DNA of 12,890 nucleotides from Bacillota bacterium (GCA_021802375.1 JAKAAL010000041.1:1-12890), one strand, 5' to 3'. Numbered from the stretch's first letter, positions 1 to 7,102 are shown. Numbers and translations: made by a program. Notes: a model not told the origin generated them from the letters alone.

Positions 1-198
1 TCGCGCACGGCACGGCTAATATCGTGCTCTTTTGCGTGCTGCCTTGGCATACAAACCTATATTTCATCCCTACCCTTTGGCATTAACCTGGTTAGAACAA
101 CCTACAATAATCTCCTTCGGCTTTTCTCGACCCCGCACAGGAGCCCCAGGACTCGCTGTAAAGCTCGTCGTCTCCTTCGCTCACCGCCAAGGATCCCA

Positions 199-213
199 GA
201 CGGACAGTCCGTC
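199..213. repeat. Perfect 7+1+7 palindrome
   Basis: The arms GACGGAC and GTCCGTC flank a single A. The symmetry continues outwards as CC/GG at 196-197 and 215-216 after one mismatch. It could be a protein-binding site or part of a structured RNA. No T-run follows on either strand, so a simple terminator is unlikely. Confidence 0.5.
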
Positions 214-239
214 CGGTGGTCCCGGCCCTCACCAAGATG

Positions 240-275
240 CCCCGTCGCTCCTTTCGCCACGTGGTGGCGACGGGG
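240..275. repeat. Nested alternative hairpins
   Basis: CCCCGTCGC at 240-248 pairs perfectly with GCGACGGGG at 267-275. Inside it, TCGCCAC at 254-260 pairs with GTGGCGA at 264-270 around GTG. Positions 267-270 take part in both stems, so the two foldings exclude each other at that edge. This arrangement is seen in switching RNAs and in mobile-element ends. Which, if either, applies is not shown by the sequence. Confidence 0.45.
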
Positions 276-794
276 GATATTCCCGTTATTCGGAAAGGAT
301 TGCCTCACGATATGCTAACCAGCCGTCTAAATACTGATGCTCTCGTGCCAACGTCTTCGTCACCGTGTGTTTCATCCGTGCCCAGGTCCTCCAATCATTT
401 TTCCGATTCAGGTTCATTACCTATGGCGGCCGTTGCAAGTCCCGCTGCTTCCTCTGCCAATCGCGCCTCGCCAGCTGAGGTCATCAGCCATCTTGCAGTG
501 GAATGAGCGCAGGCGCTGCCCACCGGGTCATGCTTAGGCGTGCAAGCTTCGGAAAAAAGAGCGACGGAAAACCCGGCGAAAACGCACGTGCCAGTGACTC
601 CCACGTGGTGGACCCCAATTTTCTCTAGGCATAAGGAGCCCACTGGCCATGCTCAAGAATTGCAATCGACCATGGAAGGCATACTAAAAATCGCAGGCCT
701 GCCTCCGATGGATTGGTCAACACCCAGGCCATGGGGTATCAATCGAAAAGACAGCGGACACTACTTTTGAGCAACGACCTAAGGAGGCCGTTTC

Positions 795-1298
795 ATGGAC
801 GATTTCTTTCATTCAACCAAGGGTCAGGTCGACCCATCGCAGTTGACTAGCGAGGCCCAGAAAACAGAGCATTTACAAGACGTGAGCGCGCACCGCGTGG
901 AGAGTCGCCTGGTGGTGCAGAAAAAAACCGTGACCTTAGACATAGGCGCCCACTCGAAGGAAGAAGGTACGGGAATCTTTCACATCGGCGCAATGGATGA
1001 CCCGCGCATCATCATGCCGCTGGGTTGCGACGTGACCATCCAATTTTACAACTGGGACAGCAAAGAAGAACACGGATGGCGCCTCGTTGACGCAGAGCCT
1101 CCCTTCGATCATCCCGAATCTCTGGATCAAATCTCCCCGGCCTTTCCTGGGGCCGACATTCCCGCTACCGCGTTCGGGTCAAGCCGGGAGACGACCTTCG
1201 TCGCCGATCACCCGGGGACTTTCACCTATTTTTGTCCAGTTCCTACCCATACCCATGTCGGTCAATATAGCCAGGTGGAGGTTCGTTCTTCACACTGA
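795..1298 (+). CDS. Sulfocyanin-like cupredoxin with predicted axial Gln
   Basis: This is a small blue-copper (cupredoxin-fold) protein of 167 residues, probably an electron carrier. The C-terminal half carries the type 1 copper signature: a first His in EEHGW (H93), then C147 in YFCPVP and H152 five residues later. Rusticyanin and sulfocyanin place an axial Met ten residues after a shorter or equal Cys-loop; here that place is Gln157, as in the plant stellacyanins. The start is set by a strong AAGGAGG at 781-787, seven bases before ATG. The N-terminus (MDDFFHSTKG) has no signal peptide or membrane anchor, which is odd for a family that normally works outside the membrane. No partner oxidase is visible nearby. 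Family assignment is fairly secure; the ligand assignment is from motif spacing alone. Confidence 0.8.
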   Translation: MDDFFHSTKGQVDPSQLTSEAQKTEHLQDVSAHRVESRLVVQKKTVTLDIGAHSKEEGTGIFHIGAMDDPRIIMPLGCDVTIQFYNWDSKEEHGWRLVDAEPPFDHPESLDQISPAFPGADIPATAFGSSRETTFVADHPGTFTYFCPVPTHTHVGQYSQVEVRSSH

Positions 1299-1631
1299 CA
1301 TACCTGCCCTTGGTCGGGTGGGGGAACATCGGGGCCGACCCCTCGATAGGCTAAGTAGTGTAGATGAGAACGTCCATAGCGGGCTTTAGGGATACAACCC
1401 ACCTCGGAAGATCGCACTATTTCGGCCAGAGGCAAAAAGGCAAAGCCTCCGTCCGGCGCATCGATGCCCCTTTTTGACGCACCGTCTGACTCCCGCCAGT
1501 CTCTAGCTTATAGAAAGCCTCCGGTAAGCATTGGTCTGGGAGTTATGCTTCTAAAATATTACGCCCCCCTCCCATCGTCACTCCAGGGAGGGGGACATCA
1601 CCATAGGGTAAAAACGCCTTATCTAGAAGGA
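1299..1631. other. Intergenic region between convergent genes
   Basis: No gene is seen in this 333-base stretch. Just after the cupredoxin gene, GGTCGG at 1312-1317 can pair with CCGACC at 1335-1340 in a G-rich context. This may be a weak plus-strand terminator, though no T-run follows. A much stronger stem at 1565-1594 probably serves the opposite strand and is listed separately. Confidence 0.4.
1565..1594 (-). terminator. Probable terminator of the small membrane-protein gene
   Basis: CCCCCTCCC at 1565-1573 and GGGAGGGGG at 1586-1594 form a perfect nine-base-pair G/C stem with a 12-base loop, 37 bases past the stop codon at 1632. Read on the minus strand it is followed by GCGTAATATTTTAG, a moderately U-rich tail rather than a clean T-run. 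On the plus strand nothing T-rich follows, so minus-strand use is preferred. Confidence 0.45.
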
Positions 1632-1871
1632 CTAGAGCACGACCGCGAAATGCTGCGCCAACACCAACGCCACCGCCAGACCCAAGGGCACGGCAACCAT
1701 ATTTAGTACCCGATGGAACCCCAACCAGGTTGCATCTCCGGCATATTGCGTGACCTCTTTACCAATTAGCGCTAAGATCAAAAGCACCAGGGCGAATCCG
1801 CCCAGAAATGGAGCGAGCGGCCCATAAACTTTCGTGGTAGTTACGGCGGTAGTAACCACTGCCACCAACAT
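1632..1871 (-). CDS. Small two-helix membrane protein, unrecognised
   Basis: This 79-residue protein begins MLVAVVTTAVTTTKVYGPL. It has two hydrophobic segments long enough to cross the membrane, about residues 20-39 (PFLGGFALVLLILALIG) and 58-78 (NMVAVPLGLAVALVLAQH), joined by a short polar loop with K, E, Q and D. I do not recognise the family. The start is chosen because GGAGGGG at 1878-1884 sits six bases upstream of the ATG. An in-frame ATG seven codons earlier overlaps this site, and the longer open frame reaching to 2288 runs into a transposase relic. A promoter at 1907-1935 and a hairpin at 1565-1594 make it a complete single-gene transcription unit. Possible roles (accessory subunit of a respiratory complex, stress peptide, toxin-like peptide) are guesses. 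Confidence 0.65.
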   Translation of the reverse strand: MLVAVVTTAVTTTKVYGPLAPFLGGFALVLLILALIGKEVTQYAGDATWLGFHRVLNMVAVPLGLAVALVLAQHFAVVL

Positions 1872-1906
1872 AATGTACCCCTCCATTTCCATTAATATCC
1901 AAATAC

Positions 1907-1935
1907 ATCTTATCCAGAACGGCAGTATCTGGCAA
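1907..1935 (-). promoter_or_regulatory. Sigma-A-type promoter of the small membrane protein
   Basis: On the minus strand, TTGCCA (1930-1935) is separated by exactly 17 bases from TAAGAT (1907-1912). This gives an expected transcript start near 1900 and a 5' leader of about 30 bases before the ATG at 1871. Both boxes are close to consensus, making this one of the best promoters in the window. Confidence 0.6.
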
Positions 1936-2189
1936 GTATTTCCATACGACTTTTTGGGGGATTCCCTGCCATTTGCGTCAACGATCGGCAAGGTTTTATC
2001 CATTTTTGTCGCCCCAGGAGGGTTTTGGCGAGACTCTTTGCTTGCCCCGCGTGCAGGCTCTCCCTTGTCGTGGGCCTCTGGAATGTCTTCGCCGAAATTT
2101 GGCATTATCGCTCGACACTCCAAGCGAAAGACAAGCGAGCCAACGATAGGACTTCTGCCATTCGAACCCCTCATGGGAGGCTTAATGCT

Positions 2190-2500
2190 GGAGGCTAAAG
2201 CTAGTCTCGTTACGATCACGAACTTTTGGCAAACTACAGTGGTCCCAAGGCTAGGCATGCCGAGCATGGTTTTGTCTGGCGTTAGCAAATTGTTTGAGAA
2301 ACTCCACTTGATTCTTCTGGTTTGTGGTGGATACTCTGGCGTAAATAATCGTTAGCCCTTTTCTTACTTTCCCCAACGTCGTCGATTGGACGGGCTTCGA
2401 TGAACGGAACGACTAATTTGCCTTCTTTGTCCCAACGTTGGAGCGTCTTTAGAGGCACCCAATCATTGCGGAAAAATCTTGCGGTTTATACATACGCATT
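2190..2500 (-). pseudogene. tnpA: IS607-type serine recombinase (tnpA) relic
   Basis: This is the decayed N-terminal part of an IS607-family transposase, which carries a MerR-like DNA-binding helix followed by a serine-recombinase domain. On the minus strand the frame starts at ATG 2500 after AGGGGG and reads MRMYKPQDFSAMIG. Loss of one G in a G-run near 2458 shifts it to a second frame holding VPLKTLQRWDKEGKLV. Another shift gives LTIIYARVSTTNQ (active-site Ser codon at 2329-2331) and then NQVEFLKQFANAR, which ends at a stop at 2251. A piece reading KFVIVTRLALAS at 2190-2229 may be the later catalytic motif. About half of a full-length TnpA is recognisable and no tnpB was found. It cannot be active. 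Confidence 0.8.
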
Positions 2501-2540
2501 CGTTTGCCCCCTGAGTACCTATTGCCCATTTACCACCATT

Positions 2541-2568
2541 CGTCAACGTTTGACGTATTTGTTTACGT
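2541..2568. repeat. ACGT repeat cluster, possible IS607 end
   Basis: CGTCAA at 2541-2546 and TTGACG at 2550-2555 form a palindrome. ACGT occurs three times, at 2546, 2553 and 2565. It lies about 40-70 bases upstream of the tnpA relic, where the left end and recombinase-binding sites of an IS607-type element would be. The link to the element is inference from position. Confidence 0.3.
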
Positions 2569-2643
2569 CCCCCTCTGGTCAATGGGGCGAGTGCTTTCCC
2601 TTATCCCGTAACCAAAACCCCTCGTGCTCTTACCTTTCCGGCC

Positions 2644-3163
2644 GTGGCCACCACGTCGCATACCGCGAGCACGGGGGCGAGCGCCGACCATACGAGGCTA
2701 AGGCGATTTGAACTCTTATTCGCCTTTGGTGACGGACTTAGTGACACCAATTTTTCCTATCCAAACCTCTGCGTAACAAATCCCCACTTATGGTTTCGGA
2801 ATCCCTCGAGCCGACGACGTTATCCAGCTCGCCGTGCGCGAAAATCTCCCTGAGGTGGTCCGACCGCCAGGCGAGTTAGAGGCATTCGACAAAGTCTTCC
2901 TGGGGCTTTTCTTTTGGATAAGCGAGCGGTTTCGTACGACGACGGGCGACTTTACCGCGGCGATTGGTAGGTGTCCCGCGAGATGGTGCTCGTCAAAAGC
3001 GTACCGGTCACCTCTATCGACGCTCCCCTCCGCCAGCCCTGGTCCCACAATCTACCAGGCGGTGCCACCAGAGCGCCAAGATACGTGGTTTCGATCCGGT
3101 CGCTTTGCGGCCACCATCCCCGCAGCATCTATTTTCGCTTTGACGCTCAGCCCCAACCCTTAG
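2644..3163 (+). pseudogene. Decayed gene of unknown function
   Basis: Three protein-like segments follow one another in different plus-strand frames. The first (2700-2790) contains ELLFAFGDGLSDTNF. The second (about 2780-2990) contains PTYGFGIPRADDVIQLAV and then LEAFDKVFLGLFFWISERF. The third (about 2965-3160) contains MVLVKSVPVTSIDAPLRQPW and later YVVSIRSL and SIYFRFDAQPQP. Each segment ends where the next begins, which is what two frameshifts in one ancestral gene would leave. The antisense frame is Arg/Ser-rich and unlike a protein. I do not recognise the family. The GDGLSDT stretch recalls the GDSL hydrolase block but has Gly in place of the catalytic Ser, and I do not claim that identity. 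No convincing ribosome-binding site was found, so the true 5' end is uncertain. Confidence 0.4.
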
Positions 3164-3227
3164 AGGAGGCCACCAGTTCTCCTTTGTGCTTTCCGGCATG
3201 ACTTCTTCGAGGCGCCTAGGGTCCCCG

Positions 3228-4016
3228 TCAAATTTTCATGCGGGCAAAAGCGCCTTCGAACGAAACATCAGCGGCGTCGTTGCCCACTACGTAGCGCCAC
3301 AAACGGGCGCGCGCCATATGATCCAGACGGGCTTCATTACCCTGCCAGGGCTGGTACGCTTGATAGATAAGTTGGCGGACCTCGGGATCGTCGACATCAT
3401 CCCCGTTGAATAAATTTCTTTGCTCGACGCGGGGTCTCAGCCGCAGTTTGAACATATAGCGCATGGTCTCGGTGCGATTCGGTTGGGCGCAATGCCAAAT
3501 GCCGTGATGCATCAGCACTACCGTTCCTGCCTTGCAAGCGAGCCGCCTTTGCCCGGCGACATTTTTGTAGCGCGCGATGCTCGCCGTGTTCACCCGTCGT
3601 AGATGCGACCCGGGGAGAATTAGGGTCGGTCCCATCTCATCGGGCGTGTCGTGGCAAAAATAAAAGGCCTGCACGTCAAACCCTAGCGGTCTGGTATCGA
3701 TAATCGAATCGGCATGATAAGACTGTGCCTGGCTGTGACTGGGACCCACCACATGCACCGCAGAATGATCATAAATGGGCTCCGGCCCGACTAGGCTTTG
3801 CAACGCCCCTTTGACCACGGGGATCTCGAATACTTCACGAATATGGGGATTTTCAAACCAGAAACGACCACCGGCCCCATGATAGCTTTGAAGGTCGTGA
3901 TGAACGGCCTGATTCAGCCCGCTCGGGACAACTTCCGGCAACATTAGATAGCCTAAACTGACGAATTCGGCCATCTGCTGAGCCGTTAATAGGTACTCCT
4001 TATCAAGAACGGGCAT
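3228..4016 (-). CDS. PhyH-family Fe(II)/2-oxoglutarate dioxygenase
   Basis: This 262-residue protein belongs to the phytanoyl-CoA dioxygenase (PhyH) superfamily, non-haem iron enzymes that hydroxylate small substrates while decarboxylating 2-oxoglutarate. The iron-binding facial triad is visible: H101-A-D103 in SYHADS, and the distal H175 in GIWHCAQPN. R186, eleven residues after H175, is the expected 2-oxoglutarate anchor. LILPGSHLRR (132-141) is the usual block between them. Length is typical. The start overlaps the end of the upstream 98-residue gene by 14 bases, so the two are translated together, and an AraC-type regulator is divergent. The substrate cannot be read from the sequence. Close relatives act on ectoine, halogenated compounds, lipids and phosphonates, and none is favoured. 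No clear terminator follows. Confidence 0.85.
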   Translation of the reverse strand: MPVLDKEYLLTAQQMAEFVSLGYLMLPEVVPSGLNQAVHHDLQSYHGAGGRFWFENPHIREVFEIPVVKGALQSLVGPEPIYDHSAVHVVGPSHSQAQSYHADSIIDTRPLGFDVQAFYFCHDTPDEMGPTLILPGSHLRRVNTASIARYKNVAGQRRLACKAGTVVLMHHGIWHCAQPNRTETMRYMFKLRLRPRVEQRNLFNGDDVDDPEVRQLIYQAYQPWQGNEARLDHMARARLWRYVVGNDAADVSFEGAFARMKI

Positions 4017-4299
4017 CGATGGTTACCATCCTTTCCAAAACATATTCATAGGGCAAGTGCCCCGTTTCGTGCTCATGCCCGCGGGCATAGCTAGGTAGCG
4101 AGGGCAATTGAATCACGCGCCATCCGTCCTGCATGGCCGTCAAGACCGAGGCATAGGGCGGCTCGGTCTCATCACCCGTTTGCATCTGGACGTCGCCCGG
4201 CGGCCGACTGCCATCATAGACCGACCATGCCACCGTCTTGGACGCCAAATCTGAGTCGGAAAGACAAAGAATCAGAATTTGCTGTCGCTCCTGCTGCAT
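4003..4299 (-). CDS. Unrecognised 98-residue protein paired with PhyH oxygenase
   Basis: This small soluble protein begins MQQERQQILILCLSDSDLAS. A beta-strand-like N-terminus is followed by an acidic linker, then PYASVLTAMQDGWRVIQLP and a C-terminal GHEHETGHLPYEYVLERMV. The His/Glu-rich GHEHETGH stretch could bind metal, but this is only a suggestion. The start is chosen for AAAGGGGG eight bases before the ATG; an open frame extends 28 codons further upstream without a better site. It is first in a two-gene operon, overlapping the oxygenase start by 14 bases. That tight coupling suggests it acts with the enzyme, for example as a subunit or substrate carrier. It has no signal peptide or membrane segment. 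I cannot name its family. Confidence 0.7.
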   Translation of the reverse strand: MQQERQQILILCLSDSDLASKTVAWSVYDGSRPPGDVQMQTGDETEPPYASVLTAMQDGWRVIQLPSLPSYARGHEHETGHLPYEYVLERMVTIDARS

Positions 4300-4347
4300 A
4301 CCACGTTCCCCCTTTGGCTTGAAACGCACCTTCTCCGTTTGACCCTC

Positions 4348-4353
4348 ATCATA
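4348..4353 (-). promoter_or_regulatory. Candidate -10 box for the 98-aa/PhyH operon
   Basis: TATGAT on the minus strand would start transcription near 4341, about 42 bases before the ATG at 4299. No acceptable -35 box lies 16-18 bases upstream; the nearest TTG-containing hexamer is too far. A good -10 with no -35 fits a promoter that needs an activator, and an AraC-type gene lies divergently beside it. Confidence 0.35.
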
Positions 4354-4511
4354 AACAACTGCTCGCTGGCGGTGGATAGACAATTCCGAGCCTCAGCTGC
4401 ACAATCATAAGGGGTTTTTGTCATTGATTCGAACGACAGGGCGAGGCGGATCAAAGGCCGTCCAAAATCTATGTGTTAACATATGGCGCGGAAAATGTCT
4501 GGGGGCACATG

Positions 4512-5351
4512 ATGATTGCCGATTCCATTGCGAAGAGCATCGTGCAAGGCTATTTAGACAACGTTCAAATTCACTTAGAGACGGTGCAGTACACCAAGGT
4601 AGCCCCGAATTGGGGAACCTTTCTGGCCATGCCCGACGTGACACGGTTGTATTTCATCCGCGAAGGCCAAGGCTGGATTGCAGTGCGTAATCAACGCTTT
4701 TTTCCCCGACCGGGCCAGTTAGTTCTCTTGCCGGCAGGTCAGCCCTTGGCTTTTGACACCGAGCCCACCCACCCCTTCGGCAAATATTGGTGTCACTTTA
4801 CTGCGACAGTGGGCGAGATCAACCTTTTTAAGCTGATCGATTTGCCGTATTATGTTGACGCTCCCGATCCCCGCGCCTTAGATGTCGTGTTTGACCGCTT
4901 AATCGAATACCAAAAACGCCCCTGCATGACCTCACCGCTTCGGATTCAGTCCATGCTTTTAGAAGTCCTGGCCTTGTATATCGATCAGGCTGAACTTAAC
5001 CGCTCTTCCGTACGCCTAAAGGTTGTCCCCGATGGGAACAAAATTGAACGGTTGCTAGCCTACATTCACGACCATCTAGCCGAACGCATCACGATTGAGG
5101 ACTTGGCTTCCGTCGTGCACTTTCATCCGCAGTATCTAAGTTCGTATTTCAAGTCGATGCTCGGTGTTTCCCCTATCGCCTACGTCACCCGAAAACGCCT
5201 TGAAAGCGCAAAACAACTGCTGGCCGACCCTGACCTAAGCATCAGCGAGGTCTCACGACGCATCGGTCTAGAGCCCTACTACTTCTCGCGCCTCTTTAAG
5301 AGGCACACGGGTTTAGCCCCCAACGCCTACCGCGCCCACCTGAATCGCTAG
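4512..5351 (+). CDS. AraC-family transcriptional regulator with cupin sensor domain
   Basis: The 279-residue protein has an N-terminal cupin-like effector domain (about 28-115, including YFIREGQGWIAV and FPRPGQLVLLPAGQP) and a C-terminal AraC DNA-binding domain. The first helix-turn-helix spans about 192-214 (ITIEDLASVV to SYFK) and the second about 242-264 (LSISEVSRRIGLEPYYFS to LFKRHTG). Such proteins usually activate carbohydrate or catabolic genes when the cupin domain binds a small ligand. The start is placed at ATG 4512, six bases after GGGGG; ATG 4509 and an in-frame GTG at 4473 are alternatives that would add up to 13 residues. It is divergent from the PhyH operon with about 212 bases between, so that operon is the most likely target. 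TGTTAACA at 4475-4482 is a perfect palindrome in the shared region. Confidence 0.85.
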   Translation: MIADSIAKSIVQGYLDNVQIHLETVQYTKVAPNWGTFLAMPDVTRLYFIREGQGWIAVRNQRFFPRPGQLVLLPAGQPLAFDTEPTHPFGKYWCHFTATVGEINLFKLIDLPYYVDAPDPRALDVVFDRLIEYQKRPCMTSPLRIQSMLLEVLALYIDQAELNRSSVRLKVVPDGNKIERLLAYIHDHLAERITIEDLASVVHFHPQYLSSYFKSMLGVSPIAYVTRKRLESAKQLLADPDLSISEVSRRIGLEPYYFSRLFKRHTGLAPNAYRAHLNR

Positions 5352-5492
5352 TGGATGCTTCGGCCCTCGCGTCTCGCTATACCTATGTCTCGTGCTGACC
5401 CCGGTCGTTAATTAGCGCTGTCTACCGTGCGACGTCCACGCCAGCGCCACTTCCTCTGTTGCTGGCCGAGAGCGCTTCGCCTCTTGCCCAAA

Positions 5493-6476
5493 TTAAATCG
5501 CGCCCAAGCCCTTCAGTGCTGACAAGGCTACGGCCACACTAGCCAAGTCGCCGATGGCTTCGCCAAGACCTGTCGGTTCAATGCGGCAGCGCGCATAGGC
5601 TTGCGAAATCGCCTCCCTTTGCACAATCTGCAGGGCAGAAGGCTCTAAAATATTACGCTGTCGTCCATAGATGCTACCAAGGACAATCAACTCCGGGTTT
5701 AATAAGTCAATCAACAACGCCAGGGCTTGACCCAGTCGGCGCCCGCTTTCGGTCAAGATTTCTAGGGCAAGCGGATCACGCTGTTGGGCGGCTTCTCCGA
5801 CCATTTGAGCGCTTAGCGCGACCTTCTGCGATGCGGGTGCCAAGAGCGTCGCTTTGCCCTGCTGCAGCCATCGTTCCAAGGACGCTTGAGCCATCCGGGC
5901 AATGCCACCGCCACTGCAAAAGCCTTCAAACGATCCTGCCTTGCCAAAGCCCACGGGTCCCTCATCGGCAAGGCGCCAGTGACCAATCTCACCGGCCAAC
6001 CCCGTGGTTCCAGGGTATAGCATGCCGTTTAAAATCAGGCCTGCTCCCATACCCGTTCCAAAGGTCAAAAAAATCAAGTTCTTCAGGCCTCGGCCCGATC
6101 CCCAATACCATTCGGCTAGGGCTCCCGCATTGGCATCGTTCTCAAGACGAACAGGGACGGAAAAGTGTGCCGCTAAGGGCGCCACCACATCAACATGATG
6201 CCATCCGGGAAGGTTTGGGGGCGAAAGCACGATGCCAGCTTCGGCGTCTAACGGGCCGCCACAACTAATCCCCACCGCATCGGGTCGCACCATAGTTTCT
6301 GCAATGAGCCCATCTAAGGCTTTGATCACCGCCGCCAATGTCTCGGTCGGCCCCTTAGGCGTGGGAAATCGCCCGTGCGCTAAACTTTCCATTTGATCCG
6401 CTTGATCCGCATTTCCGCGGTAGAGGCTGACGGCCGACTTGGTGCCGCCAATGTCAATTCCGGCTAGAATGGTCAC
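5493..6476 (-). CDS. ROK-family sugar kinase lacking the zinc motif
   Basis: This 327-residue ROK (repressor, ORF, kinase) family protein has no N-terminal DNA-binding domain and is therefore a sugar kinase using ATP. DIGGTK (8-13) is the phosphate loop, D114 in ENDAN is the expected catalytic base, TFGTGMGAG the second phosphate loop, and GEIGH (162-166) the sugar-contact ExGH motif. The family's usual CxCGxxGCxE zinc motif is absent. In its place is GFGKAGSFEGFCSGGGI with one Cys, which marks a zinc-free subgroup. The start is GTG at 6476, overlapping the SIS gene stop as GTGA; this gives the usual N-terminus right before the phosphate loop, and a GGGAG lies 11 bases upstream. The substrate is unknown. 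It pairs with the SIS isomerase and converges on the AraC gene, with no clear terminator in 5352-5492. Confidence 0.85.
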   Translation of the reverse strand: MTILAGIDIGGTKSAVSLYRGNADQADQMESLAHGRFPTPKGPTETLAAVIKALDGLIAETMVRPDAVGISCGGPLDAEAGIVLSPPNLPGWHHVDVVAPLAAHFSVPVRLENDANAGALAEWYWGSGRGLKNLIFLTFGTGMGAGLILNGMLYPGTTGLAGEIGHWRLADEGPVGFGKAGSFEGFCSGGGIARMAQASLERWLQQGKATLLAPASQKVALSAQMVGEAAQQRDPLALEILTESGRRLGQALALLIDLLNPELIVLGSIYGRQRNILEPSALQIVQREAISQAYARCRIEPTGLGEAIGDLASVAVALSALKGLGAI

Positions 6477-7102
6477 GAGGCAAAGAACTCCCTTTCGACC
6501 ATGAGGCACAGGGTATGGTAGATGGGCAGATGGCGCTCTTGTATCTTCTGAGTGCTGTCATAAGGTACAGCGACCAAGATGTCGCACCAAGGCCGCATAT
6601 TACCTCCACTGCGGCCGCTAAGTCCAATCGTGACTAATCCCTGCATCTTCGCCACGCGCAGCGCTCGAATGACGTCGATGGCGTTGCCCGAAGTGCTAAT
6701 TCCGATTAGCGCGTCGCCCACCCTGCCATAGCCTAAAACCTGTTGGGCAAATAGCAGATCGCTGCCTTGATCGTTCACGATAGCCGTCATCAGGGCACTG
6801 TGAGCACTTAAAGAGATAGCTGGCAACGCCTTTTGCAACCTTGAGCCCCAGTTCTCATCCCCGTCACCCTGGTTGAGCTGTTCTAACGTGGCGTGCTCAA
6901 GCTTTCGTGGTAGGCCACATCCTTTCATCAATTCTCCCACAATATGCTCGCTATCAGCGGCACTACCGCCGTTACCACAGATGAGTAGTTTGCCGCCACC
7001 GCGGTAAACCCGGACCATCGCCAAAAACGCTTGTTCCACCATAGGAATGGTCGGGGCTAAATCTGGATAGGCCTCTTGCAATTCCTCTAGCATGACATCC
7101 AA
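6473..7102 (-). CDS. GmhA-like SIS-domain sugar-phosphate isomerase
   Basis: This 209-residue SIS-domain protein resembles GmhA (sedoheptulose-7-phosphate isomerase), which interconverts ketose and aldose phosphates. CGNGGSAADSEHIVGEL (42-58) is the phosphate-binding block, and ISTSGN (135-140) the second. The four metal/catalytic residues of E. coli GmhA appear to be conserved: H53 and E57 in the first block, then Q188 and H196 spaced as in QEVHIKVIH (here QERHLPIYH). Thus an active enzyme is expected. The start is TTG at 7102, exactly seven bases after AGGAGGG (7110-7116); the first ATG, at 7093, would be 16 bases away. The gene overlaps the ROK kinase by GTGA. No heptose or lipopolysaccharide genes are nearby, so the pair may serve catabolism of an unusual sugar rather than heptose synthesis. 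This is inference. Confidence 0.85.
   Translation of the reverse strand: MDVMLEELQEAYPDLAPTIPMVEQAFLAMVRVYRGGGKLLICGNGGSAADSEHIVGELMKGCGLPRKLEHATLEQLNQGDGDENWGSRLQKALPAISLSAHSALMTAIVNDQGSDLLFAQQVLGYGRVGDALIGISTSGNAIDVIRALRVAKMQGLVTIGLSGRSGGNMRPWCDILVAVPYDSTQKIQERHLPIYHTLCLMVEREFFAS

Larger units (their letters stand above)
1..794. other. Gene-less tract with inverted repeats
   Basis: I see no convincing gene here. All six frames hold only short stretches of low-complexity, Ser/Pro/Arg-rich peptide that match no family I recognise, and no start has a good ribosome-binding site. On the minus strand a 29-codon frame begins near 385 (MKHTVTKTLAREHQYLDGWL is its start). It looks protein-like and may be a relic, but it stops early. 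The tract holds two strong inverted repeats (199-213 and 240-275, listed separately). The end contains the ribosome-binding site of the next gene (781-787) and a weak possible promoter, TTGGTC at 713-718 and TATCAA at 737-742. Confidence 0.5.

Noticed and set aside
1550..1564. 15-base exact repeat (TCTAAAATATTACGC) also at 5644-5658
   Set aside because: The second copy is inside the ROK kinase coding sequence and flanks share nothing; chance is likely.
1632..2288. A 218-codon minus-strand frame as one protein
   Set aside because: Its first part reads through the tnpA relic in a non-coding frame. The promoter and ribosome-binding site show the real gene begins at 1871.
2715..2760. GDSL-hydrolase-like FAFGDGLSDT
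   Set aside because: The nucleophile Ser is Gly and the other family blocks are not visible, so the resemblance may be accidental.
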